Shown: positions 1 through 10,500 of the stretch, piece after piece | Position numbering within the stretch: position 1 is the stretch's first letter | Layout of the letters: every line of letters begins with the position of its first letter | Assembly (NCBI GenBank): GCA_015233725.1 | Contig: JADFXD010000003.1 | Span: forward strand, 1-64,000 | DNA: 64,000 nucleotides | Direction of reading: 5' to 3' | From: Nitrospirota bacterium | GTDB taxonomy: Bacteria; Nitrospirota; Thermodesulfovibrionia; Thermodesulfovibrionales; Magnetobacteriaceae | The notes under the pieces: model-generated | Databases searched by the model: none | What the model was told of the DNA's origin: nothing | What the model saw: the letters and a program-made list of their open reading frames with translations, nothing else | Program-made: the position numbers and the translations under genes

Positions 1-99
1 TTTCTGTGATAAGTACCTGCCCTACCAGAAGAGAAGAAAGAAAGGGGCGGCTCCACAGGATTTTTGACAGCAAGAAATCCCCCCTTCTTCTTTCTTGTC
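1..99. repeat. Dispersed GC-rich repeat, downstream of hflX
   Basis: This is a member of the repeat family that fills most gene borders here: a purine-rich A/G tract, a short GGGGCGG-CTCC segment and a pyrimidine-rich tail. Bases 1-47 are a perfect reverse complement of 48217-48263. It lies just past the hflX stop and could act as a transcription terminator; that role is inferred. Confidence 0.7.
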
Positions 100-1710
100 T
101 TAGTTTTCTATGAAGACCTGATCGTGTATGGCTTGTAGCAGTGCAGCGAATGTGCTGTTATCGGTTGCCGTGATTGCCACGGCGTTGTACCTTATCAGGA
201 GGTTTTCGACCACGTCGGGGGCGACCTTGTCGCACTTGTTAAAGACCAGCAACTGTGGCTTTTCTATGAGTTCAAGCTCGGTGAGGATATTTCGTACCGA
301 GTCCATGTGCTGCTCAAATCGCGGGTTTGATATGTCAACGATGTGTAGAAGGACATCGGCGTCCTCAAGCTCCTCAAGCGTGGCCTTAAAGGCGGCCATC
401 AGCTCCGGGGGCAGGTCGCGTATAAAGCCCACGGTGTCCGTGATGATGACGTCCCGTTCGCGCGGAAACCGCAGACGCCTGCTGGCGGTATCCAGGGTGG
501 CAAACATCCTGTCCTCTACGAACGTTGCGCTCTTGGTCAGGCTGTTGAGCAGGGTTGACTTGCCGGCGTTGGTATATCCAATGATGGAGAGTATCGGCAG
601 GGTCATCTTGAGGCGCCTTTGTTTTCTCTGAAGCCGTGCCATTGCGAGCTTGTCTAGTTGTCGTTGCAGGAGATTTATCCTGTCCCTGACCCTCCTGCGG
701 TCGATTTCGAGCTTCATCTCCCCGGGCCCCCTGCCACCTACGCCGCCCATCAAACGTGACATGGCCGTGCCCTTGCCCGTCAGGTGCGGAAGCCTGTACT
801 TGAGCTGTGCCAGCTCAACCTGCACCTTGCCATCACCACTGTGTGCACGTCTGGCAAATATGTCCAGTATCAACTGGGAACGGTCGATCACCTTTAGCTC
901 GGTGATGTCAGTGACAGCCCTACGCTGGGACGGCGACAGGTCCTGGTCAAAGACCAACAACGTGGCGCCCTTGCCAAGGGCATCTATGACAAGCTCCTTG
1001 ACCTTGCCTGTGCCTATAAGATACCGCGGATTTATCTCCTTTGCGCGCTGGATAACCTTGTCAAGCACCATCACGTCGCAGGAGGCGGCCAGCTCCTCAA
1101 GCTCGTTGAGGGACTCCTCCTGCTGATATCGCGGCGCCTGGGATACGCTTATGAGGATCGCCCTCTCCTGTGCCTCCCCCTTGGAAGAGGTACGTTGCCG
1201 TTGCATCTCCTCTTGCAAGGAGTCAATGAATGATCTGAAATCCAGCTCAAGGTTGTACATGCCTATGGGTTGGGAGACATCGTAGAGCTTATCGGCGTTG
1301 CGGGGCAGCAGATGTGCCCCATAGAATGTATCGGGCAACCCGTTACGCAGCCCAATGGCGCCTATGTAGTCAAATCGCAACAACGCCAGGTCAGTGAGGT
1401 CGTCCCCGGAAAGCGCCTCGTTCTTGAGGTGCGTATGGATAAACCTCAACCCCCTCAGGGTCTTCTTGCCCAGGGGGTAATCGGTCAGCTCGGGCAGGAA
1501 TATCCCCGAGGCATCACCACAGATGACATGCGTGATGACCCCCTCCCGCGCTATGAGCACCCCTATCTGACGGTTAATCTCGTGGGATATCTCCGCTATA
1601 AAACGAGCAAGCTCCTGCGAAATGACCTCCCCAACGGCAACCTTCCTCCTGTATATCCTCTCAAGATCATACACGGTCTTCTTCTTAAGACCTGCTATGT
1701 TGCCATACAC
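100..1710 (-). CDS. hflX: Ribosome-associated GTPase HflX
   Basis: HflX is a translational GTPase that binds the large ribosomal subunit and splits or rescues stalled ribosomes. The 536-residue product has an N-terminal extension of about 180 residues that the short HflX forms lack. The HflX core follows, with the glycine-rich GGVGGRGPGE signature (about 322-331) and a coiled helix. The G domain carries Walker A GYTNAGKST (378-386), G3 DTVGF (425-429) and G4 NKCD (491-494), all intact. Long HflX forms with such an N-terminus are known in several deep lineages. The gene stands alone, read toward the left edge, with repeat copies on both sides. The start at 1710 is the first plausible ATG, preceded by a GGAGG-like tract. 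Identification is firm; the role of the extension is unknown. Confidence 0.95.
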   Translation of the reverse strand: MYGNIAGLKKKTVYDLERIYRRKVAVGEVISQELARFIAEISHEINRQIGVLIAREGVITHVICGDASGIFLPELTDYPLGKKTLRGLRFIHTHLKNEALSGDDLTDLALLRFDYIGAIGLRNGLPDTFYGAHLLPRNADKLYDVSQPIGMYNLELDFRSFIDSLQEEMQRQRTSSKGEAQERAILISVSQAPRYQQEESLNELEELAASCDVMVLDKVIQRAKEINPRYLIGTGKVKELVIDALGKGATLLVFDQDLSPSQRRAVTDITELKVIDRSQLILDIFARRAHSGDGKVQVELAQLKYRLPHLTGKGTAMSRLMGGVGGRGPGEMKLEIDRRRVRDRINLLQRQLDKLAMARLQRKQRRLKMTLPILSIIGYTNAGKSTLLNSLTKSATFVEDRMFATLDTASRRLRFPRERDVIITDTVGFIRDLPPELMAAFKATLEELEDADVLLHIVDISNPRFEQHMDSVRNILTELELIEKPQLLVFNKCDKVAPDVVENLLIRYNAVAITATDNSTFAALLQAIHDQVFIEN

Positions 1711-1780
1711 CGTAGCGATATCAATACCTCCTTTTTTGTTATTCCCCCCAAAGAAATAAAGAAAGAAAAAGAAAAAAAGA

Positions 1781-1868
1781 AGAAGGGGAACGGCTCCGCC
1801 CTCCCCTCAGACCCCTCCTGCAAGGGCACCAGTGCCCTTGACCCCATAATCCTCAATCCTATTTTATA
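1781..1868 (-). repeat. GC-rich palindromic repeat, type A, minus orientation
   Basis: Read on the minus strand it gives the type A order: GATT-ATGGGGTCAAGGG, a small hairpin (AAGGGCACTGGTGCCCTT), GGGG-TCTGAGGGG, then a second GC hairpin and a pyrimidine tail. It separates the divergent hflX and chemoreceptor genes. Bases 1869-2009 hold no gene I can support. Confidence 0.85.
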
Positions 1869-2009
1869 TGATAGCATGTTTCATAGATGTTTGACAAGGG
1901 CAGGTGGTGTGAGATTGTCAAATCAGATTCATCCCAAAAGTCCTCAAATCTATTAGCTTATCGTTACAGAGGAGGATATAAAATGATTATACTATCATAA
2001 TTGGGCTTA

Positions 2010-2039
2010 TTGACAAAGGGTTATTTTTTGTAGTACAAT
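2010..2039 (+). promoter_or_regulatory. Sigma-70-type promoter for the chemoreceptor
   Basis: A consensus TTGACA (2010-2015) and TACAAT (2034-2039) are separated by 18 bp, about 70 bp before the chemoreceptor start. It is one of the best housekeeping-type promoters in the window. Identification is by sequence match only. Confidence 0.65.
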
Positions 2040-2107
2040 TGGGCAATAATGCATAAATGGCCGAGAGTAACATAATTATAGGCAAAGACAACTAAGGAGG
2101 TTTGAGT

Positions 2108-4012
2108 ATGGGAATATCAACAATGGTTAACATTATGGTGGCGGTGTTGTTTGTTTTTTCATTAATAGGCAGCGGGTCTGTTTTTATTCAGACCAGAGAT
2201 ATGGCAAGTGATAGCAAGATAGTTACGGAGGTTGGTTTAATCAGGAGTAGGGCTATGAAGGTGTTTAGCCTCGAACTGCTTAAGCAACGAGCAAAGTCCG
2301 AGGTATTTATCGAAAAACTAAACTGCTCCTTCAGGCTGTGTCTTAATGGTGATAAAGCGGCAGGTATCTCCCCCTTAGATGACGAAGAATTTAAGGTAGC
2401 CATGAAGGAGTTAGAGGCTAAGTGGGGAAATATTAAGCAAAAAATTCAGCAGGCACGGCGAGACAGCAATCTTTATGAGTCCCTTAATAACGATTTTGAT
2501 GCCTTCTATGAGTTGTCGAGGAAGTCGGTAAAGGTCATAGATAGGCATACGCAGGAAGGTGTGAGGGCGTTAAAGATGGTTCAGTTTATAGTGTTCTCGG
2601 TCAACATGATGTTAATGACAGGCATCTGGGTATTTGCAAGGAAAAAGATAGTCAACCCTCTGAGTATGCTCATTGGTGTTGTTGATACAATAGTGTCAAA
2701 AAACATAAGGGTAGATATTGATTATACCAGCAAGGACTCGGTGGGTCAACTGGTCAGGGACATGAACAAGATGATAAACTTCCTAAACGATGTGGTAAAT
2801 GGCACGATGTCGTCTATAAACAACGTCGTCAACACAATGGATTCCGTAAAGAAGAAGTCATCTCAGTCCTGTTCGTTTGCCAGCAATCAGTACGATCAAT
2901 CGGTTAATATATCGACTGCCGCTGAACATATGAATAAGACAATAGCGGATATATCCAAGAACGCCTCCGTTGCCTCCGAGACATCAACCAGGGTGTTGTT
3001 GATGGCCGAGGAGGGTAAGGCAATGACTGAAAAGGCCATAGAGACTGTCAACATGGTCTATACGTCCAACATGGACTTGGCCTCCATGATTAACAGGCTA
3101 AACGCGAGCGCTCAGGAGATCGGCCATATTGTCACGGTGATAAACGATATTGCCGACCAGACAAACCTCCTTGCCCTAAATGCTGCCATAGAGGCCGCAA
3201 GGGCTGGGGAGCAGGGCAGGGGGTTTGCCGTCGTTGCCGATGAGGTCAGAAAGCTGGCCGAGAGGACATTAAAGGCAACCACGGAGATATCTGAAAAGAT
3301 ACGCTCAGTACAATCGGAATCATCCCACACCTATGCCTCTATGGAGGGGTCGTCGGCCAAGGTTACTATGGCCTCGGATTTGATAAAAAACATGGGCAGG
3401 TCGCTGTTTACTATCGTGGATGGCGTCAACGAGTCAAAAGAGCAGATAACCTATATCGCATCGGCAGTTGAGCAACAGGCCATATCCTCTGAGGAGGTGG
3501 CAAAGAACATCGAAACCACCCGCAATGAGTCACAGGTGATGCAACAACTGGCCAACGACATAACCCATGAAGTAAACAGGATGATAGCAACCGCGGAGGA
3601 GTTGAGGGCATACACATCGGGATTTAAGACAAAAGGCGGTGATTTGCTCCTGCTGGAACTTGCCAAGACCGACCACCGGTTGTGGGTCAACAAGGTGTCT
3701 TACCACATATCAGGCGGTGACAGGTTGGATAGCACAAAGCTGGCTGACCATACAAAGTGTCGCCTTGGAAAGTGGTACTATTCAGACGGCAAGAAGTGCT
3801 GTGAGGCTATGGAGGCCTTCAGGGCAATCGAGGAGCCTCACAGAAAGCTACATGCCCTGGGAAAAGAGATCGTTATCACCTACGACAAAGGTGAGACACA
3901 AAAGGCACAACAGATGTTTCATGCCTTAGAAGAGATGTCCATTGTGATAATCAACAACCTGGAGGGAGTACGGCAAGATATAGGCGGTGATGTAAAACTC
4001 ATTGGCAGATAA
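2108..4012 (+). CDS. Methyl-accepting chemotaxis protein with C-terminal CZB zinc-binding domain
   Basis: A membrane chemoreceptor expected to control CheA kinase. The first ~30 residues form a membrane anchor, then a periplasmic four-helix region (about 30-155), a second membrane segment (about 160-180) and a HAMP linker. The signalling domain contains the hairpin-tip region ([20 protein letters not shown]). The last ~115 residues are a chemoreceptor zinc-binding (CZB) domain: an early His (DHRLW), the C-x-LGKWYY signature and a late HRKLH, fitting the known 3His/1Cys site. CZB receptors are reported to sense zinc-linked oxidants such as HOCl or zinc itself. ATG 2108 is chosen because AAGGAGG (2094-2100) lies 7 bases upstream; an in-frame TTG at 2102 is too close. 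A same-length paralogue lies at 38366-40276. Confidence 0.92.
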   Translation: MGISTMVNIMVAVLFVFSLIGSGSVFIQTRDMASDSKIVTEVGLIRSRAMKVFSLELLKQRAKSEVFIEKLNCSFRLCLNGDKAAGISPLDDEEFKVAMKELEAKWGNIKQKIQQARRDSNLYESLNNDFDAFYELSRKSVKVIDRHTQEGVRALKMVQFIVFSVNMMLMTGIWVFARKKIVNPLSMLIGVVDTIVSKNIRVDIDYTSKDSVGQLVRDMNKMINFLNDVVNGTMSSINNVVNTMDSVKKKSSQSCSFASNQYDQSVNISTAAEHMNKTIADISKNASVASETSTRVLLMAEEGKAMTEKAIETVNMVYTSNMDLASMINRLNASAQEIGHIVTVINDIADQTNLLALNAAIEAARAGEQGRGFAVVADEVRKLAERTLKATTEISEKIRSVQSESSHTYASMEGSSAKVTMASDLIKNMGRSLFTIVDGVNESKEQITYIASAVEQQAISSEEVAKNIETTRNESQVMQQLANDITHEVNRMIATAEELRAYTSGFKTKGGDLLLLELAKTDHRLWVNKVSYHISGGDRLDSTKLADHTKCRLGKWYYSDGKKCCEAMEAFRAIEEPHRKLHALGKEIVITYDKGETQKAQQMFHALEEMSIVIINNLEGVRQDIGGDVKLIGR

Positions 4013-4050
4013 GTAAGAGAGCATAAACATTTATAACAATATCACCCCCT

Positions 4051-4202
4051 AAGAAAAGAAAAAAGAGAGGACGCCTGACCGCCCCTCCCTCAGAGCCACC
4101 CTGCAAGGGGCCCAGCCCCCTTGACCCCTCCCTGCTCGTTATAGTTACTTATGCTCTCCTGCTTAAGAAAAAAGAAAAGAAGGGGAGGTGTTGCCCCCTT
4201 TT
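4051..4202 (-). repeat. GC-rich palindromic repeat, type A plus partial copy
   Basis: The first part (about 4051-4130) is a degenerate minus-strand type A copy, with CTGCAAGGGGCCCAGCCCCC and TTGACCCC. The second (about 4165-4202) is a purine tract with a GGGGAGG-TGTT-GCCCCC hairpin. It lies between convergent genes and could terminate both. Confidence 0.75.
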
Positions 4203-4213
4203 CATATCTCTTC

Positions 4214-6403
4214 TTAAAAACTGCTGTTGAACAAGTATTTCTGGCAGTCTTCTGATTTTAGTGGTTTGCTCAGGAGGTAGCCTTGTACCTCATCGCAGCG
4301 TAACAGACGGAGGAAGTCGTATTGTTGGATCGTCTCCACGCCCTCGGCAATGACCCTTAGGTTGAGGCCGTGGGCCATTGCCGTAATGGCGGTGACGATG
4401 GCCACGTTGTCGTTGTCTATGGGGAGGTCGCGGATAAAAGATGTGTCTATCTTCAGCTTACTAATGGGCATGCACTTGATATAGCCAAGTGAAGAGTAAC
4501 CGGTGCCGAAGTCGTCGATAGAGAGATAAAAGCCCATGTCACTTAATCTCCTGAGGTTGTTGAGCACCACACCGGAGTCGTTGATAAAGACATTCTCTGT
4601 GAGTTCGAGCTCCAGGCACTCGGCCGTTAGATTTGCCTCTTCCAGCACATGCGCCAGGGCATCGATGCGGTCGCTCTGCTTGATATATGAACCGGATATG
4701 TTGATCGCTATGCGTGGTGTAGATATGCCCTGTTTGCGCCACATTATTATCTGCTCACAGACAGTCTGTATCACCCAATCTGTTATTGGAATGACCAACC
4801 CCGTTTCCTCTGCGATTGATATGAACTTCATTGGCGGCAGTAGGCCAAGGTGAGGTTGATCCCAGCGTATAAGCGCCTCTAACCCTATTATCTTCTGCCT
4901 TTTTATATCCACCTGCGGTTGGTAATGCAGCAAGAACTCTTGATTCTTAAGCGCGTTACGCAGGTTCACCTCCATATCCAAACGCTCATGGGCAAGGGTG
5001 TTCATCTGTGACGTAAATAATCTAAAGGCATTGCCGGTGTCTCTCTTTGCCATATACATGGCCGTATCTGCATTACCCAGGAGCGTATCTATGTCCTGGC
5101 CGTCGTTGGGATATACGCTGATCCCGATACTGGCACCAACCGAACACTCATATCCCCTCAGATAGAAGGGGCTGCTTACTATCTCGATGACCTTCTGAGC
5201 AACCATCCTTACGTCAAGCTCATCCTTGATAGAGGTCAATATGATTGTAAACTCATCCCCGCCCATGCGCGCTACGGTATCAGACTTGCGCAGTATGGAC
5301 TGCAGGCGTTGGGCAACCTCCTTGAGCAAGAGGTCGCCTACATCATGTCCCAGGGTGTCGTTGACGAGCTTGAAGCGATCGAGGTCGAGAAACATTATGG
5401 CTATGAGCCTTTTCTCACGCCTGGCCATCTCAATGGCCATGGCAAAGCGCATGTTAAACAGGACGCGGTTGGGCAGCGATGTAAGCGTGTCGTAGTGGGC
5501 CAGGGACTGTAGTAACTGCTCCATCTTCTTGCGCTGCGTGATGTCTCTGACTATGCCCAGTATCCAGCGGTAGTTTCTCATCAGGTACGAGGAGAGGGAG
5601 ACCTCAATAGGGAACTCCGTGTTATCCTTCTTTATGCCCTGGAGCTGGAATATCTTCTTGGGGCTGTACTTGATATCAGGCCCCCGCTCAGAGTCGGTAA
5701 TCTCATCTCCGGCAATTACCGTTAATAGCTCGTAGCTGCAGGATGACAGTGAAAAGATGACGTATATGCTGCGTCCAATGATATCGTCAACGTAATAGCC
5801 AAACATCTCCTCTGCGGCGGGGTTCCAGTATGATATGTTGAGTTCATGGTCTATCAGCACGATGGCATCCATTGCGCAGGACGTGATTGAACGGAACTTC
5901 TCCTCATTCTCCCTGAGCGACTCCTCCATCTGCCGTCGTAACATGAGCTCCTTCAATACCTTATTACTCATGACCTTGTGTTCCTTTAACAGGGTAATCA
6001 GGTCTGTTACGTCCTGGGTTACAAAGAGGGCATAGATGTCATCCTCCCCCTCCAGCTTCAAGGCAGTGACGGAGGTGTTCTGTAGACGCACGCTACCATT
6101 AGTGAGGGGGGTGTGTATGATACAGTTATGGAGATAAGCCGAAAACAGGGTTGGCGGCCACCCCTCAAAAATAGACCGTATCCTGTTGAAATACCGTGGG
6201 TCTTTGAGGTGGGGAAATCGCTCACAGATATTAATTCCCGTTATCTCCTCCTTTGAGATACCCGTCCATTGCTCCATACGCTTGTTCCAGAAGACAACGT
6301 TAAAGTCCTTGCTTATGATAAATATCCCCAATGGCATATTATCAAGTATCTCAAAGCTATGGATTTGCACTTTCTGTCGCTGCCCTTTACGGTGTCTCTC
6401 CAT
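4214..6403 (-). CDS. PAS-PAS-GGDEF-EAL cyclic-di-GMP turnover protein
   Basis: A soluble 729-residue c-di-GMP enzyme. Two PAS domains (about 15-135 and 165-290) are followed by a diguanylate cyclase domain with the active-site motif GGDEF at 381-385. An RxxD inhibitory site (RKSD, 372-375) lies exactly five residues before it. The phosphodiesterase domain has EAL at 509-511 and the further motifs ELTEN, DDFGTGYSS, KIDTSFI and AEGVE. Both catalytic halves look intact, so the net direction of turnover cannot be told from sequence. The start overlaps the end of the CheC-like gene by 17 bases, so the two are probably co-transcribed. The pairing fits control of motility versus attachment. Confidence 0.93.
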   Translation of the reverse strand: MERHRKGQRQKVQIHSFEILDNMPLGIFIISKDFNVVFWNKRMEQWTGISKEEITGINICERFPHLKDPRYFNRIRSIFEGWPPTLFSAYLHNCIIHTPLTNGSVRLQNTSVTALKLEGEDDIYALFVTQDVTDLITLLKEHKVMSNKVLKELMLRRQMEESLRENEEKFRSITSCAMDAIVLIDHELNISYWNPAAEEMFGYYVDDIIGRSIYVIFSLSSCSYELLTVIAGDEITDSERGPDIKYSPKKIFQLQGIKKDNTEFPIEVSLSSYLMRNYRWILGIVRDITQRKKMEQLLQSLAHYDTLTSLPNRVLFNMRFAMAIEMARREKRLIAIMFLDLDRFKLVNDTLGHDVGDLLLKEVAQRLQSILRKSDTVARMGGDEFTIILTSIKDELDVRMVAQKVIEIVSSPFYLRGYECSVGASIGISVYPNDGQDIDTLLGNADTAMYMAKRDTGNAFRLFTSQMNTLAHERLDMEVNLRNALKNQEFLLHYQPQVDIKRQKIIGLEALIRWDQPHLGLLPPMKFISIAEETGLVIPITDWVIQTVCEQIIMWRKQGISTPRIAINISGSYIKQSDRIDALAHVLEEANLTAECLELELTENVFINDSGVVLNNLRRLSDMGFYLSIDDFGTGYSSLGYIKCMPISKLKIDTSFIRDLPIDNDNVAIVTAITAMAHGLNLRVIAEGVETIQQYDFLRLLRCDEVQGYLLSKPLKSEDCQKYLFNSSF

Positions 6404-7004
6404 AGGTTTTGAACATATCGTTGATGTACTTGATTATCGTGTCAAAAGAGCCTGGCTGCAGGCATATAAGCATATCACCATTTATCAGATGCCCCTTTAT
6501 CTCAAAGCAGGTCTTTGCCATTATGATGATGGCGTTTGGTTCAAGCCTGTTTTCCGAGATCAGTTGCGATGCTATAGCCTCGTGATAATCTGGCACCGCG
6601 TAATTTAGCCTGGCATTGAGTATGTTTACCATCGTACCGACGACCCCGTTAAGGACGATATTGCCAACCTCTATAAGAGCGCCGATCTTGATCAGGTCCA
6701 TGACGCTATCGTCAGTGGTATCACCACCGAGGAGGTCTACGAGCCTGGAGGCTATGTTGGATTGGAATAAGATGTATGACATGCCCTCAAGTGCTCCACT
6801 AAAAGGAAACCACACAACGGAGACACCCTCTGGCCATAGTTGAGATGCCGTGTTGCCTAGTTCCTCCTTGAGAAAAACCCTGATATCCGGTATCTTAATG
6901 GTTATGTGCGTGTTAAACATCTCATTTAACAACCCGGCAGATTGCCCCATACCCATGTTGATTATCTCTCTGATCGAGTCGTAAACCTGTGGAGTCAGGA
7001 TCAT
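6387..7004 (-). CDS. cheC: CheC-like chemotaxis phosphatase
   Basis: CheC/CheX/FliY-type proteins remove the phosphate from CheY-P. Two pseudo-repeated signature helices are visible: DSIREIINMGMGQSAGLLNEM near the N-terminus and LIEVGNIVLNGVVG near residue 110. Each carries the E-x2-N pair that forms the CheC active site, although the first is loosely spaced. The 205-residue length matches CheC. It is the first gene of a two-gene unit with the PAS-GGDEF-EAL protein. The ATG overlaps a TATAAT-like string (7003-7008 on the minus strand), so the true promoter must lie further upstream. A CheC-like adaptor without phosphatase activity remains possible. Confidence 0.8.
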   Translation of the reverse strand: MILTPQVYDSIREIINMGMGQSAGLLNEMFNTHITIKIPDIRVFLKEELGNTASQLWPEGVSVVWFPFSGALEGMSYILFQSNIASRLVDLLGGDTTDDSVMDLIKIGALIEVGNIVLNGVVGTMVNILNARLNYAVPDYHEAIASQLISENRLEPNAIIIMAKTCFEIKGHLINGDMLICLQPGSFDTIIKYINDMFKTYGETP

Positions 7005-7074
7005 TATAAGTACCTACACACAGTTGAGGATTGTCTTGTTATCGTTTTATACATGACATATTATAACAGCATCT

Positions 7075-7290
7075 CTACATTATTGCCACCTCAAGCGGAA
7101 TTGAATGAACATCTTCAGGGCTCTCTTTCTTGAGATAATTTAGTTTCTCAAAGCCAATTATTTCACCGTGTTCGTCTTTTTTTATAATCGTCCCCCCGCC
7201 AATCTCTTCATTAATACATGGTCTTGGCGTTGAGAACCAAACATCAAGGGTGTTTCCAACTCTATCGTAAGTTATTATTATTTTTTCCAT
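7075..7290 (-). CDS. DUF2283 family small protein
   Basis: The 71-residue protein shows the DUF2283 pattern: YDRVGNTLDVWF near the start, an EEIGGG-TII turn, then DEHGEIIGFE. A strong ribosome-binding site (AAAGGAG) lies 7 bases before the ATG. DUF2283 proteins often sit beside DUF4258 proteins in putative toxin-antitoxin pairs, but no DUF4258 partner is seen here. The function is not established. Confidence 0.8.
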   Translation of the reverse strand: MEKIIITYDRVGNTLDVWFSTPRPCINEEIGGGTIIKKDEHGEIIGFEKLNYLKKESPEDVHSIPLEVAIM

Positions 7291-7305
7291 ATAGTTTCTC
7301 CTTTC

Positions 7306-7599
7306 TTATATAACAGTTGCCCCAGACAGAGGTTGACCGTTGATATGACCTACATACACATTCCCAGTTATGCTACCGTACCAATTACCGTTAGGCAAAG
7401 TCTGCCAATTATGGTAAACCTGGCCATCGGTTCCAACACCGAATATCTCTAACCTTGCCGTCCGCATTGACCCCCTACTCCAATATCGGTGTTTATTTTT
7501 CCACCCATCCGGTCCAACCGTACCAAAGACAATTTTATGGCTCTTTCTCAAAGTGAGTGGGTAAGAGAAACAAACTCCACTCTGTAGTATAAGGGATTA
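7306..7599 (-). pseudogene. In-frame 3' remnant: PLL-lectin-like piece plus truncated carboxypeptidase-regulatory repeat
   Basis: This reading frame begins directly after the TAA of the large protease gene (stop 7597-7599) and stays in the same frame to 7306. About 15 residues of non-distinctive sequence come first. Next is a segment resembling one blade of a Photorhabdus-lectin-like propeller (LEIFGVGTDGQVYHNW). The frame ends with GSITGNVYVGHINGQPLSGA, the start of the same repeat found four times in the neighbour. The only start is a weak TTG near 7551. I read it as the decayed end of a once longer gene rather than an independent gene. Confidence 0.6.
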
Positions 7600-10500
7600 A
7601 GGGTAGAGCAAAACATTAAAAGGAATCACATTAGGAAGCACACGTAGGTGTAGAGCGTCTTCACCAGCATATAAGTCTACGCCTGAACTAATACTGAGGG
7701 GTCTGGAAACAGAACTATAAACGCTTGCTGTTATTGACAAGGTCTGGTTTCCTGGCGGAATATTACCTATACTATATGAACCATCACTTATAGTGGTTGT
7801 AGACTGACCTCCGCATGTAACAGTTGCCCCAGACAGAGGTGGACCGTTGATATAACCTATATACACATTCCCATGTATACTACCAGTAGAGCCACTGGAT
7901 ATTAGAGCATCTTTACCAGCATATAAGTTTGCACCTGCACTAATACTTAGTGGTCTGTTAACAGAACTATAACCGCTTGCTGTTATTGACAAGGTTTGGT
8001 TGCCTGCCGGAATATTAGCTATACTATATGAACCATCACTTACCGTGGTTGCAGACTGACCTCCGCATGTAACAGTTGCCCCAGACAGAGGTGGACCGTT
8101 GATATAACCTATATACACATTCCCGGTTATGCTACCAGTAGAGCCACTGGATGTTAGAGCATCTTTACCAACATATAAGTTTGCACCTGGAAACGCATTA
8201 ATACTTAGTGGTCTGTTAACAGAGCTATAACCGCTTGCTGTGATTGACAAGGTTTGGTTGCTGCCTGCAAAAATATTATATAGACTATATGAACCATCAC
8301 TTCCAGTGGTCGTAGACTGACCTCCGCATGTAACAGTTGCACCAGACAGAGGTGGACCGTTGATATAACCTATATACACATTCCCGGTTATGCTACAAGT
8401 AGAGTTACTGGCTGTTAGAGCATCTTTACCAGCATATAAGTTTGCACCTGCACTAATACTTAGGGGTCTGTTAACAGAGATATAACCGCTTGCTGTGATT
8501 GACAATGTCTGGTTTCCTGCCGGAATATTAGCTATACTATATGAACCATCACTTCCCGTGGTTGCAGACTGACCTCCGCATGTAACATTTGCCCCAGACA
8601 GAGGTGGACCGTTGATATAACCTACATACACATTCCCAGTTATGCTACCTACATAATGTGGAATGGTGGATTTCTTTATACTTATTTGTTTCGAGTCACA
8701 TGCTTCATAAGGCCAGCCAAAAGCATTGCAGACATATACCACCGCATTGGGTAGATCGGCGTCATTTGAAACAGCCCAATCGTATGATTTTGTGGTAACA
8801 GGTAAGTTTTGTTTCACATAACCCCATGTTGACCCTGTTGTCCCTGGATCGAACAAAACAGTTAAATTATTACTTCCTGTCAAGCCAGATGAATTCCATT
8901 TAATAGTGTAAGTAGACCCACCTGTCAATACTTCACCATTTTGCGGGGAGATTATGCTTATACTCTTAATGCTTACGTTAAAAATCAAGGCGCCGCTCCA
9001 TGTACCCCATCCTGCGGAATTCGCTGCTGATACTATCCACCAATATTGGCCATTTGCCAACGCCTCTGTGGTGTAACCATTTACCGCAGTTGTTGATGGG
9101 GTAAGGGAACATGTGCATCCACCGCTACATCCCAACTCCGAAGCAGCATATGCTTTATCAGCAATAATGTTGTTGTTTCCTGCATCGTATATCTGGAGCT
9201 TATAATATGTTGCACCTGGCACAGCGTTCCAAGTATAAGTCGGTTTTGTCGCTACGGTCATACCTGATGGTGAGACTAAAGTTGCTTGACCTGGTATTGT
9301 AATCCAAGTAGGGGTAATGCTTTTGCTTTTGAAAGAAGAGGTTATATCGTTAAAATTTACATTAACCAGATTGGGTATGCTGGTATTGCTTGTATATGAC
9401 CTACCTCCGTAATTGATGTCCTGGTAGAGGGTTATTTCTTCACCTTGGAGTGATACTGATGAGAGCTGGTCATTCCACTCGCTACCTATCCATGAATAAT
9501 TCATGTTGGCAGCTGGACAGAAAGCTTTGCCGCTATAGTTTATATCCCAAAACAAGCAGGCATACTTCGTAAATATATTGTATGTGCCATAGAGGTTGTT
9601 CTTTCTAAAAATGCATTGGTCAGTACCTAGCCCCCAACCCATATTGAGGCAATATGTATCACTATAAGCGTTGTTATAGGCATTATAACTATACGCAACT
9701 ACAGCATGATTGGTAACGCCTCCTCCTTGAGTGGCGATGCCGTTTGAGTCTACATATATGTTGACAATAGGTGGGGCCTGAATATCAATATCGGTCATAA
9801 CATCTGCCCATTCAGAGTCGTTACCATTCGTGTTACTTGTCATAGCAAGACCGTAACCTCTTGAGTTGACATACTTCGCTATATTGATCATGTTATCACC
9901 AGTATATGTGTCAGCCCCAATATTACCGTTAATATCTTTTTCACAGTCTGTACCTAAAATACCTCTGATGTCATTTATCATGTTACGTATGCATGTTGAT
10001 GTAACATCAGTTGTGTTACAAGAGGAGCATGACGTGGTATCGATCAAGTTTGGAAAGTCGTTTTTAAACCAGTATTCCAGGACAATTGCTACAGCAACAG
10101 GAACACAACCGGAAACACAACGTCCATTAATAGTGCCACCTTTTGTCCATGTAAAGTCTTCCTGCCAGAAATTACTTAACATGGTTCGATCTATATTCCA
10201 TGAAGAATCCTTTTTGTGGGGGGGGTGTGTGACAATGCCTTCGCCATTTTCTTCTAATGGTGGCATTGATTTGATCATACCTTTTATTGCGCCTGAGCGA
10301 GTCTCACGGAAAAAATCTGTAGAGTAGTTCTGTTCTATTAGAGCACTACGGAAGTCTTCCTGTTGCTGATCTTCCTTGGACTTTATCTCAAATGTAGCAG
10401 ACTTTACCGATAGGCCTTTTCCAAAGCTCAAAGCTGATGGTAGTGGCATTGAGGCAAAGATATACCAACCATTCTCCTGTCGTACATTAGCAAGCATATC

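Noticed and set aside
1695-1877. Small frames containing SRALVPLQ-like peptides here and at other repeat copies (e.g. 19088-19411)
   Set aside because: They are translations of the type A palindromic repeat and have no independent support as genes, apart from the two bridging frames discussed for the flagellar operon.
1969-1998. A strong GGAGG followed by a five-codon ORF (ATG 1983)
   Set aside because: It is too short to support and is not repeated elsewhere; it is probably chance or a relic.
7630-8655. Regularly spaced repeats that might be a CRISPR array
   Set aside because: The units are about 250 bp, coding and similar along their whole length, with no short repeat/unique spacer pattern. 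They encode protein domains.
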